A stretch of DNA of 64,000 nucleotides from Clostridia bacterium (GTDB taxonomy: Bacteria > Bacillota > Clostridia > Christensenellales > Borkfalkiaceae): the NCBI GenBank assembly GCA_017504165.1, contig JAFVRR010000006.1:1-64000 (forward strand), in the 5' to 3' direction. Position 1 is the stretch's first letter. Each line of letters opens with the position of its first letter. Below are positions 57,071 to 64,000 of the stretch, in pieces. Both the position numbers and the translations under genes were made by a program. Below the pieces are notes generated by a model. That model searched no databases and was not told the DNA's origin. It saw only the letters and a program-made list of their open reading frames with translations.

Positions 57071-58948
57071 ATGGAAAATTACTATTTAGAAGGTAATTAC
57101 GACGCCGTAGTTATAGGCGCAGGACACGCTGGCTGTGAGGCGGCGCTTGCGCTTGCAAGAACGGGTCGCAATACCGCATTACTTACAATAAATTTAGATA
57201 ATATCGCCTTTATGGCTTGTAATCCGTCTATCGGTGGTACGGCTAAAGGTCATTTAGTTCGCGAACTTGACGCGCTTGGCGGTGAAATGGGCAAAGTTAT
57301 TGATAGGACTATGCTCCAAATTAAAATGCTCAATCGCGGAAAGGGCGTTGCAGTACAATCACTTCGCGCGCAAGCGGATAAAAACCTTTACCATCGCGAA
57401 ATGAAAAAGGTTTTAGAAGAAACGGAAAACTTGCGTATTTTACAATGCGAAGCAACGGATATTTTAACCGAAAACGGTAAGGTTACGGGCGTTGTTACTA
57501 ACTATAATTCCCTTTTAACTTGTAAAACGGTAGTTATAGCAACGGGCGTTTACTTAAATAGCGACATTATTTCGGGCGATTATAAAAAATTCTGCGGTCC
57601 TAACGGATTCCAAAACGCAACGGAACTTACTAAGGCGCTTATTCGCTTAGGTTTTAACGTGCGCAGGTTTAAAACGGGTACTCCCGCTAGACTTGATAAG
57701 AGAAGTATTGATTTTTCAAAATTCTCTATCCAAGAAGGCGAAAAGGACGTTTATCCATTTTCTTATATGACAAAATCTCTTCCCGAAGAGCAAACGCCTT
57801 GTTATCTTGGCTACACGAATAAAACTACGCACGATATTATTTTAAAGAATTTAGACCGCTCTCCGTTATACAACGGCTTTATTACGACTACGGGCCCTAG
57901 ATACTGCCCTTCTATCGAAACGAAAGTCGTAAGGTTTAGCGATAAAGAGCGCCACCAAATCTTTTTAGAGCCTGAAGGCGCTGATACTAACGAAATTTAC
58001 GTTCAAGGTATGTCGTCGTCTATGCCGATTGACGTGCAACACGCAATGTACCGCTCTATTGAAGGTTTTGAAAACTGCGTTATTATGCGTTATGCTTACG
58101 CAATAGAGTACGATTGTATCGACAGTTTAGACCTTAAACCATCGCTAGAGTTTAAAAAGGTAAAAGGTATATTCACCGCGGGTCAAATTAACGGTACAAG
58201 CGGATATGAAGAGGCGGCGGTGCAAGGTCTAATTGCGGGCTTAAACGCGTCAAGATATTTGGATAACAAGTCTCCGTTAGTTTTAGGTCGTGACGAGGCG
58301 TATGCGGGCGTTATGATTGACGACTTGGTTACTAAAGGCACGGACGAACCTTATAGAATAATGACTTCACGCGCGGAATACCGCTTAATACTCCGCCAAG
58401 ACAATACCGATGCAAGGCTTACCCCTATCGGTCGTGAAATGGGGCTTGTAGACGACGCTAGGTGGGAAGTTTATTTAAATAGGCGTGAAATTACTAATAA
58501 ACTTCGCGAAGAAATAAAAACCGTTATTCCTTATAAAGAATGTAAAGAGTTTGTTGAAAGTTTGACGATAGGCGAAGTTATTAAACCACTTTCTTACGCC
58601 GATATGATTAGGCGTGGTATTCCTATTAAGGCGATAAAAGAAAAATATAACGCATTTTCTTACTGCCCAAGTGACATTTTAGAAACGGTAGAAACGGATA
58701 TTAGATACGAAGGCTATATCAAAAAAGAATTTGATAATATTAATAAATCTAACAAACTTAAAAATAAAATTTTAAACACCGATACAGACTATATGCAAAT
58801 TGAAGGTCTAAGGGTTGAGGCAAGGGAAAAACTTAACGAAGTTAAGCCTGAAAACCTTGACCAAGCCTCTAGAATTCCAGGCGTTAACCCCGCCGATATT
58901 GCAGTACTTATGGTATGGTTAAAAGGAAAAAATGGAAAACAAAACTAA
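57071..58948 (+). CDS. mnmG: tRNA uridine 5-carboxymethylaminomethyl modification enzyme MnmG (GidA)
   Basis: 625 residues. The FAD-binding VIGAGHAGCEAA (about 15-26), CNPSIGGTAKGHLVRE, and KRFKTGTPARL-like motifs are intact, as is the C-terminal helical domain. With MnmE (not in this window) it modifies U34 of several tRNAs. The start codon is one base after dnaA and has no clear ribosome binding site, so it is probably translated by coupling. It overlaps the small gene at 58932 by 17 bases. Confidence 0.96.
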   Translation: MENYYLEGNYDAVVIGAGHAGCEAALALARTGRNTALLTINLDNIAFMACNPSIGGTAKGHLVRELDALGGEMGKVIDRTMLQIKMLNRGKGVAVQSLRAQADKNLYHREMKKVLEETENLRILQCEATDILTENGKVTGVVTNYNSLLTCKTVVIATGVYLNSDIISGDYKKFCGPNGFQNATELTKALIRLGFNVRRFKTGTPARLDKRSIDFSKFSIQEGEKDVYPFSYMTKSLPEEQTPCYLGYTNKTTHDIILKNLDRSPLYNGFITTTGPRYCPSIETKVVRFSDKERHQIFLEPEGADTNEIYVQGMSSSMPIDVQHAMYRSIEGFENCVIMRYAYAIEYDCIDSLDLKPSLEFKKVKGIFTAGQINGTSGYEEAAVQGLIAGLNASRYLDNKSPLVLGRDEAYAGVMIDDLVTKGTDEPYRIMTSRAEYRLILRQDNTDARLTPIGREMGLVDDARWEVYLNRREITNKLREEIKTVIPYKECKEFVESLTIGEVIKPLSYADMIRRGIPIKAIKEKYNAFSYCPSDILETVETDIRYEGYIKKEFDNINKSNKLKNKILNTDTDYMQIEGLRVEAREKLNEVKPENLDQASRIPGVNPADIAVLMVWLKGKNGKQN

Positions 58949-59093
58949 CGAACAAGAAAAAAAGCCCTTAACTGAAGAAGAAAAGAAACTTTTAGAAAAA
59001 AAGAAAAAACAAAGGGCGGAAACAAGCAAATTTAAAGCGAAATACTTCGAGTATTACGACGATATTAAAATAAGCGATAGGCAGGATTGGTAA
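58932..59093 (+). CDS. Small highly charged protein, function unknown
   Basis: 53 residues, starting MENKTNEQEKKPLTEEEKK. The N-terminal two thirds are a Lys/Glu-rich, probably coiled helix, and the C-terminus is YFEYYDDIKISDRQDW. An AAAAGGAAAA lies just before the ATG, the gene overlaps mnmG by 17 bases, and its stop is one base before the next start codon, which together support a real translated gene. I recognise no family. Confidence 0.6.
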   Translation: MENKTNEQEKKPLTEEEKKLLEKKKKQRAETSKFKAKYFEYYDDIKISDRQDW

Positions 59094-59094
59094 A

Positions 59095-59388
59095 ATGATT
59101 AAACACGTTGTATGTTTTAAACTTAAAGATAATAGTGACGAGCAAAAGGAAAAGGCAACTAACGTACTTATGAGTATGATAACTAAAGTTCCTACAATTT
59201 GGGGAATTGAAGTTGGTCAAGATATTTTAGGCTCTAAGCGTTCTTACGATATTATTTTACAAGTAGTTGTTGAAAGTATGGAAAAATTAGAAGAATATCA
59301 AAACGACCCATACCACGTAAACGTAGTTAAAAAATATATGCACGAACACGTTGAACGTTCCGTAGCGGTAGACTACGAAATAGACTAA
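59095..59388 (+). CDS. Dabb (stress-responsive A/B barrel) family protein
   Basis: 97 residues matching the dimeric alpha/beta-barrel (Dabb) family: MIKHVVCFKLKD, a central YDIILQVVVESMEKLEEYQNDPYH, and a histidine/valine-rich end. Family members are stress-associated in plants; the bacterial reaction is mostly unknown. Part of the mnmG-small gene-Dabb-P-loop run. Confidence 0.85.
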   Translation: MIKHVVCFKLKDNSDEQKEKATNVLMSMITKVPTIWGIEVGQDILGSKRSYDIILQVVVESMEKLEEYQNDPYHVNVVKKYMHEHVERSVAVDYEID

Positions 59389-59389
59389 A

Positions 59390-59971
59390 ATGAAAAAACT
59401 AATTTTAGTTGCAGGCCCGCCTGCGTGCGGTAAAACATACGTTGCTAAAATTATTAGCGAAAAGTTAACTTGCGTAGTATATCTTGATAAAGACGATTTG
59501 TGCCCTTTAGTTCATCGCATATTCGACCTTTCTAATCAAGCGTTTGATATGGACGGTGAATTTTACACGTCTAACGTAAGGGACGTAGAGTACGAAACGT
59601 TAATAAATACAGCGCTATCTACTTTGCGCTTTAACGATACCGTTATCGTTAACGCTCCCCTTTCTAAAGAACTTAGAAACGTTGATTACGTTAAAAATCT
59701 AAAAGAAAAGGTCAATAATTTATGCGCTAAACTTATAGTTATATGGGTTACCGCTCCACTTGAAGTCGTTAAAGAAAGAATGCAAACTAGAAACGCCCCG
59801 CGCGATAAGTTAAAATTAAAAGATTTTAAAGGCTACGCTAAAAATATTAACTATAACGCCCCTACTAATCTTTTAGAAGAAAGCGCAGTTGATAGCCTTA
59901 TAGTTTTTGATAATGGAAACGAGTTATCACTTCAAAATTCTTTATCGAACGCTTTAAAAATTCTAAACTAG
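59390..59971 (+). CDS. P-loop NTPase, small-molecule kinase-like
   Basis: 193 residues with Walker A GPPACGKT (about 9-16) and a VYLDKDDLCPL segment typical of kinases of the zeta-toxin/gluconate kinase type, plus an IWVTAPLEVVKERMQTR lid-like arginine segment. Substrate unknown; the next gene makes KDPG aldolase, so a sugar-acid kinase is possible, but this is only context. One base after the Dabb gene, with no clear ribosome binding site. Confidence 0.7.
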   Translation: MKKLILVAGPPACGKTYVAKIISEKLTCVVYLDKDDLCPLVHRIFDLSNQAFDMDGEFYTSNVRDVEYETLINTALSTLRFNDTVIVNAPLSKELRNVDYVKNLKEKVNNLCAKLIVIWVTAPLEVVKERMQTRNAPRDKLKLKDFKGYAKNINYNAPTNLLEESAVDSLIVFDNGNELSLQNSLSNALKILN

Positions 59972-59980
59972 GTAAATATT

Positions 59981-60634
59981 ATGATTAATAAACAAGAAGT
60001 CATAAAAGATATTGACAAATATAAAATAATAACTATACTTCGCGGTCTTACTAAAGAACAAGTTCTAAAAACCGTTGACGCTATGATAAAAGGCGGAATA
60101 AAACTTGTAGAAGTCACTTTCGACCAATCGGGCAAAATTAGCGAAGAAACTACCGCCGATAGCATAAAGGCAATAGCCGAAACTTTCAAAGGCAAAGTAA
60201 GGGTTGGCGCGGGTACGGTTATGACGGAAAAACAAGTTGAACTAGCCTACAATGCAGGCGCGGAATTTATTATTTCGCCCGACTGTTACGAGCCCGTTAT
60301 TAAAAAGACCCTATCACTTAATATGGTATCAATCCCCGGCGTTTATTCCCCTACGGAAGCGGCTAATTCTTATAGATACGGCGCGGACTATGCTAAATTA
60401 TTCCCTAACTCGGAACTTGGAATTTCTTACCTTAAAGCGATCACCGCTCCCCTATCTCATATAAAATTTTTAGCGGTTGGCGGTGTTAACGCGGACAATA
60501 TGCTTGAATATTTAAATGCAGGCGCTAAAGGCATAGGCGTTGCAACGAGCATTGTCGACAAAAAAGCAATTGCACTTGGCGACTATGATAAAATTACCGA
60601 ACTTGCCAAAAAATTCACAAGTCAAATTAAGTAA
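59981..60634 (+). CDS. eda: 2-keto-3-deoxy-6-phosphogluconate/4-hydroxy-2-oxoglutarate aldolase
   Basis: 217 residues of the class I KDPG/KHG aldolase family. Motifs are KLVEVTFDQ (usual IPVxE-like substrate site), RVGAGTVMT, EFIISPD with the Schiff-base region, YAKLFPNS (the catalytic Lys is in this segment), and AVGGVNADNM. It splits KDPG to pyruvate and glyceraldehyde 3-phosphate in Entner-Doudoroff or uronate breakdown; no edd or kdgK is in view. Confidence 0.9.
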   Translation: MINKQEVIKDIDKYKIITILRGLTKEQVLKTVDAMIKGGIKLVEVTFDQSGKISEETTADSIKAIAETFKGKVRVGAGTVMTEKQVELAYNAGAEFIISPDCYEPVIKKTLSLNMVSIPGVYSPTEAANSYRYGADYAKLFPNSELGISYLKAITAPLSHIKFLAVGGVNADNMLEYLNAGAKGIGVATSIVDKKAIALGDYDKITELAKKFTSQIK

Positions 60635-60639
60635 AATCT

Positions 60640-60672
60640 AAAACCGCCATTTTTTTGGTGGTTTTAATTGTT
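60640..60672 (+). terminator. Terminator after eda
   Basis: AAAACCGCCA pairs with TGGTGGTTTT (one wobble) around a T-rich loop, followed by T-rich sequence. Confidence 0.8.
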
Positions 60673-60739
60673 TTTTGATAAAAAACATTAAAATTCAACC
60701 ATTTTTATAACAAAACAACTAATCGTTGAGCAAAATTTA

Positions 60740-60768
60740 GTTACAACCGCAAGTTTATTTAGTATAAT
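60740..60768 (+). promoter_or_regulatory. Possible promoter of the XRE regulator operon
   Basis: A perfect TATAAT (60763-60768) is preceded 17 bases upstream by a weak GTTACA (60740-60745). It is placed 50 bases before the start, consistent with a regulated promoter. Confidence 0.4.
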
Positions 60769-60817
60769 AGAAACATAAAAAACATTACGGATTTATCCGA
60801 CACAAAAGGAGTAATTT

Positions 60818-61690
60818 ATGAATTATGGTCATAGGATTGCAAAACTTAGAAAAAGCAAAAATTTAACCCAAGCAGAACTTGGTTCTAAACTTAACGTTAC
60901 CGCGCAGGCGGTTTCTAAATGGGAAAACGATTTAAGCGAACCAGATATTGAATCTATTAAAAAAATGTGCGAAATTTTTGAAATTTCGGTTGATGAGTTT
61001 TTAGGCGTTTCTAAACCTGAAAACGATACGAATGAACAAGAATTTTCATTAAACACTTCAGATATAATTATAGGAAAGTGCGCAAAGTGCGATAAGGCGG
61101 TAGGTCCTAATGAATATAAATATTTAAAATATAGATACGTACCACAAAGCATTTTAAATAAAGTTGTAAAAACAGAAGAAGACAATATCTATTGTAACGA
61201 ATGCCACGACAAAATTTTGAAAATTCAAAAGAACGAGCAATTAGCCCGCATAGAAGCAGACAAACAAGCAAGAGCGGAAAAGAGTAAAAAGACTTTGAAA
61301 AAACTTGCTATAGTTGGAATTATTACAATACTCTTATTATCAGCCATTATAATTGCCCTTTACTTTATCTCTCCTAATTTAGAAACGCTATTATCGTCCA
61401 TCTTTATTTTGGGCGGGATTATTACAACTATTATTCTATACGTATGGGATACTTTTATCGTGGACGTATTTGGATTCTTTTGTCGTTCCTTTAAAGCGCC
61501 ATTCGGACTTATATTTGACCTTAGTTTAGACGGTATTATATGGTTTTTAACCGTAAAACTTGCTCTTTGGATAATAGGTGGAATATTATCGATACTATTC
61601 TTTATTTTAGGATTATTCGTCACCTTTACTTTATCGTTAATTACTTTCCCATTCATTGCAACATATAAACTTATAAAATTATTTAAATAA
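60818..61690 (+). CDS. Membrane-anchored XRE-family regulator with zinc ribbon
   Basis: 290 residues in three parts: an XRE helix-turn-helix (about 5-60; ITKLRKSKNLTQAELGSKL-like, with AQAVSKWENDLSEPDIESIKKM), a zinc-ribbon-like part (CAKCDKAVG...YCNECHDK, about 87-130), and a C-terminal membrane region with at least four hydrophobic segments (about 165-285). This is a one-component regulator that could sense the envelope directly. AAGGAG precedes the ATG. It is followed by a lipoprotein gene 13 bases later. Confidence 0.85.
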   Translation: MNYGHRIAKLRKSKNLTQAELGSKLNVTAQAVSKWENDLSEPDIESIKKMCEIFEISVDEFLGVSKPENDTNEQEFSLNTSDIIIGKCAKCDKAVGPNEYKYLKYRYVPQSILNKVVKTEEDNIYCNECHDKILKIQKNEQLARIEADKQARAEKSKKTLKKLAIVGIITILLLSAIIIALYFISPNLETLLSSIFILGGIITTIILYVWDTFIVDVFGFFCRSFKAPFGLIFDLSLDGIIWFLTVKLALWIIGGILSILFFILGLFVTFTLSLITFPFIATYKLIKLFK

Positions 61691-61703
61691 AAGAGGAACT
61701 ATT

Positions 61704-63581
61704 ATGAAAAAATTATTAACGTTATTTGTAACTATTTTATGTGTAATTTCTATCTCGACTAGCCTTATTGCTTGCGGAGACACGCCTACCCTTAAAGACA
61801 TTACGGGCGTTAACTTTGTAGGCGCAACGTACGATTACGACGGCAATGAAAAAACTTTATTGATTAAAGACAGTTTACCAAGCGGTATAACTGCAACTTA
61901 CTCAAACAATAAAGCAACTAACGCTGGCGAATATACGGCAACCGTTACCTTAAAAGGCGCTGGCTATAAAGATTTAACTTTATCCGCTACTTTAACAATT
62001 AATAAAATTTCTTACGATATGTCTAACGCTAAATGGGACTACGAAGAACCATTTATCTATGACGGTACTGAAAAAAGCGTTAACGTTATAAACTTACCTA
62101 ACGGAGTTAGCGTAAAAAACTATACTGACAATGCAAAAACAAACGTTGGCAATTACGTAGCAACTGCTACTTTTAATTACGACGTTACGAATTATTTAGA
62201 ACCAACAATTTCACCTTGCAATTGGTCAATCAATTCGGAAGAAGGCGGTAACGAAAACCAAGGTGGTAACGAAAACCAAGGTGGTAACGAAAACCAAGGC
62301 GGTAACGAAAACCAAGGTGGCGGTCCACAAATCGACTTAACGGGATTAGCAGACAAGGTTATTTCTTCTTTTGGTAATACCCCTTCCCCATGGTCCTATT
62401 TCCCTCAAACTTTTGCTCCTGAAAACAAAGCGGTATCTAACGTAATTAATTATAACAATTTTGTTGACGTATCTTCAATTCCAACAAACGGAATTGGTAA
62501 ACAATTAAACGTAGTATACGGCGTACTCAATAAATCTTCAGTAGCGTTATCGTACGTTTCTAAAGTATATTCCGTTTTAAATATAGTAAAGAGTTTATAT
62601 ACTAATTTCATTGACGAAAACCCCGAAGAATACAAAAACTTTAGCGGTACGGCGGGTGGAATTAACTTTACACTTATTTTAACTGAAGAACAATACTTAA
62701 TAAATGCAAACGTTTCGTCAGTTTCCGTAACAATATATTCAAACCTTGCCGATAAAAACTACGGTGCAAAAGTGCAACTTACCCCAACTACTATTTTAAA
62801 ATATACCGTTGGCGAAAGCAATTTAACTATTGCTTTAGACGTGTTAGATACTTCTTCTACTTTAATAAACCTTGAAAGAGATAGTAAAGGCGTAACCGGT
62901 ATGGTATATGAATATTTAACGCTTGGCGACAAGCAAATTACTGCTACAAGCGCTATGATATCGGTTAATTCTACACACACTACCTTAATTGGTACTAAAG
63001 GAGATTTTATTCCTACAAGCGTTAGTAGAAACTGTGAAGTTTATAGAAACTCTGACGGTAAACTTGTAGGTACTGAAGTTAGAGAAGAAGTTGAAGTTGC
63101 AGGACTTACCGACACTTATAATACTTTATGGTACAATTTATATAACGTAACAGGCATTAATTCTATTAAAAAACTTGATGAAATGAACGGCACTAACGCC
63201 GATACTATTTATATTAACGGCTCTAGTGATACCATTCACACTAAACTTGGCGGTTTAACCGCAGGCAAAAAAGCGGGATCTAGGCGTTTTGATATAGAAT
63301 TTAAAAAGATGTATTTCTATCAATATAATCAACAAAAAGAAGAGTATGAAGAAGTTTCAATGGAAATACCTATGATTTTTATACAAGAAGAATTCCTATC
63401 AAGTTTTGAAAGCGACTTCTACGATAAAAACAAATCCGCTTTAACAGGTGCAGTTACACTTAACGCTACAAGCGCTGATAAAAATGCAGTTAACTATGGT
63501 TATTACACCTTACTTACAGAATACGACAAATTAAAAGATGCGGTAACGCATAAACAAATTACCGATTACTGCAAACAATAA
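61704..63581 (+). CDS. Large surface lipoprotein with MBG-like domains
   Basis: 625 residues. The signal ends in the lipobox SLIAC (Cys24). Two MBG/YDG-like beta domains follow (about 30-105 and 110-175; FVGATYDYDGNEKTL..., NAGEYTATVTLKG and NVGNYVATATF), then a low-complexity linker of four GGNENQ units, and a C-terminal region (about 215-625) that I do not recognise. AGAGGA precedes the start. Probably co-transcribed with the membrane-bound XRE regulator; function unknown. Confidence 0.75.
   Translation: MKKLLTLFVTILCVISISTSLIACGDTPTLKDITGVNFVGATYDYDGNEKTLLIKDSLPSGITATYSNNKATNAGEYTATVTLKGAGYKDLTLSATLTINKISYDMSNAKWDYEEPFIYDGTEKSVNVINLPNGVSVKNYTDNAKTNVGNYVATATFNYDVTNYLEPTISPCNWSINSEEGGNENQGGNENQGGNENQGGNENQGGGPQIDLTGLADKVISSFGNTPSPWSYFPQTFAPENKAVSNVINYNNFVDVSSIPTNGIGKQLNVVYGVLNKSSVALSYVSKVYSVLNIVKSLYTNFIDENPEEYKNFSGTAGGINFTLILTEEQYLINANVSSVSVTIYSNLADKNYGAKVQLTPTTILKYTVGESNLTIALDVLDTSSTLINLERDSKGVTGMVYEYLTLGDKQITATSAMISVNSTHTTLIGTKGDFIPTSVSRNCEVYRNSDGKLVGTEVREEVEVAGLTDTYNTLWYNLYNVTGINSIKKLDEMNGTNADTIYINGSSDTIHTKLGGLTAGKKAGSRRFDIEFKKMYFYQYNQQKEEYEEVSMEIPMIFIQEEFLSSFESDFYDKNKSALTGAVTLNATSADKNAVNYGYYTLLTEYDKLKDAVTHKQITDYCKQ
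62244..62315 (+). repeat. Four 18-bp tandem repeats encoding GGNENQ
   Basis: Four units of GGYGGTAACGAAAACCAA in frame within the lipoprotein gene, with only C/T changes at the third base. Such perfect short repeats are prone to copy-number change and would alter the length of the linker. Confidence 0.9.
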
Positions 63582-63587
63582 AACAAT

Positions 63588-63620
63588 AAAAAAGACTAAC
63601 GATTTCGTTAGTCTTTTTTT
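63588..63620. terminator. Terminator between the lipoprotein and thioesterase genes
   Basis: AAAAAGACTAACGA pairs with TCGTTAGTCTTTTT around TT, with flanking T and A runs for both strands. Confidence 0.9.
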
Positions 63621-63631
63621 ATTTAAAATTA

Positions 63632-64000
63632 CTATTTAACGCGGTAGCCCGTCGTCGTTACAGTTGCGGTTAAATTACCTAAATCGTCGTAAACGTCTAC
63701 GCGGTAAACAACCGTCGTTTTGCCGTTTTTAATACAGTTTGCTTTTGCTATTAATCTTTCCCCTTTAGCGTTAGATAAAAAGGAAATGTCAGAGCGTAGC
63801 GACACGCAACCCATATTCTCTAAGTTAGATGCAACCGCAAAGGCAAAGTCGGCAAGCATAAAGTACACCGCGCCCATAACCGCGCCCATAGCGTTTTTGT
63901 GTAACGGAGTTATATCTAAACTGCAAACCGCGTAGTTTTCGCCAATCTCGTCAATCATCGCGCCGTTTTCCGTTGCAAATTTATCGCCGTAAAAAATTTC
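63632..64000 (-). CDS. PaaI-family hotdog thioesterase (5' end off the window)
   Basis: The frame is open to the right edge (EIFYGDKFATENG before the first internal Met), so the N-terminus is missing. The visible 122 residues show the hotdog helix YFMLADFAFAVASN and the following LRSDISFLSNAKG strand typical of PaaI-like thioesterases acting on acyl-CoA or acyl carrier substrates. Confidence 0.8.
   Translation of the reverse strand, partial: EIFYGDKFATENGAMIDEIGENYAVCSLDITPLHKNAMGAVMGAVYFMLADFAFAVASNLENMGCVSLRSDISFLSNAKGERLIAKANCIKNGKTTVVYRVDVYDDLGNLTATVTTTGYRVK

Overview
The window is a 64 kb stretch of a low-GC, Gram-positive-type chromosome, most likely from an uncultured gut member of the class Clostridia. 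That placement is an inference. It rests on the A/T-rich codon use, strong AGGAGG ribosome binding sites, sigma-A promoters with 17-bp spacers, a tyrosyl T-box, a guanine riboswitch, Rel/YajC/TIGR04086/RqcP/HemZ/IspDF-type genes, Cys-lipobox lipoproteins and BspA-like leucine-rich-repeat proteins. I see no rRNA, tRNA, transposase, phage gene or CRISPR array; almost everything is core chromosome.

Layout. 1-31.3 kb is almost wholly minus strand and housekeeping: the 5' edge of an off-window gene; rpsO-pnp; a secD-secF-recJ-relA-MBL hydrolase-hemZ run; yajC and a small TIGR04086 membrane protein; ruvC-ruvA-ruvB-queA-tgt; a GNAT acetyltransferase; tuf; and rpoB-rpoC-rpsL-rpsG-fusA. From 31.6 kb genes run on both strands. 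rqcP-ispDF-radA is followed by an accessory section (34.4-41.8 kb): a leucine-rich-repeat lipoprotein, an unrecognised 576-residue probable carbohydrate enzyme divergent from a PocR/AraC regulator, and a sugar-phosphate module (SorE-like dehydrogenase, class II aldolase, divergent DeoR regulator). recX-yigZ-tyrS follows, with tyrS behind a T-box leader. Next come an Fe-S-scaffold-like protein with the uncharacterised GGGtGRT protein, a zinc-ribbon/LRR protein, and the decayed tail of a second GGGtGRT gene.

From 48.3 to 54.4 kb a guanine riboswitch precedes xpt and a BMP-type ABC transporter (lipoprotein, double ATPase, two permeases), a purine salvage and uptake operon. recF and dnaA then diverge from a 139-bp gap; dnaA is followed by mnmG, a small charged protein missed by length filters, a Dabb protein, a P-loop kinase-like protein and KDPG aldolase. 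The right end has a membrane-anchored XRE regulator, a large lipoprotein and a truncated hotdog thioesterase.

Most notable: the diverged GGGtGRT remnant with its own terminator (48.07-48.21 kb); the GGGtGRT/scaffold pair, a conserved module of unknown role; a family of short repeats sharing the 13-mer AGCAAGACAAGGC at four places; Arg at position 88 of ribosomal protein S12, a classical streptomycin-resistance residue; a terminator whose stem carries the Shine-Dalgarno of the next gene; and the unrecognised 576-residue enzyme with its PocR-type regulator. I found no clear candidate for a wholly new defence or mobile system.
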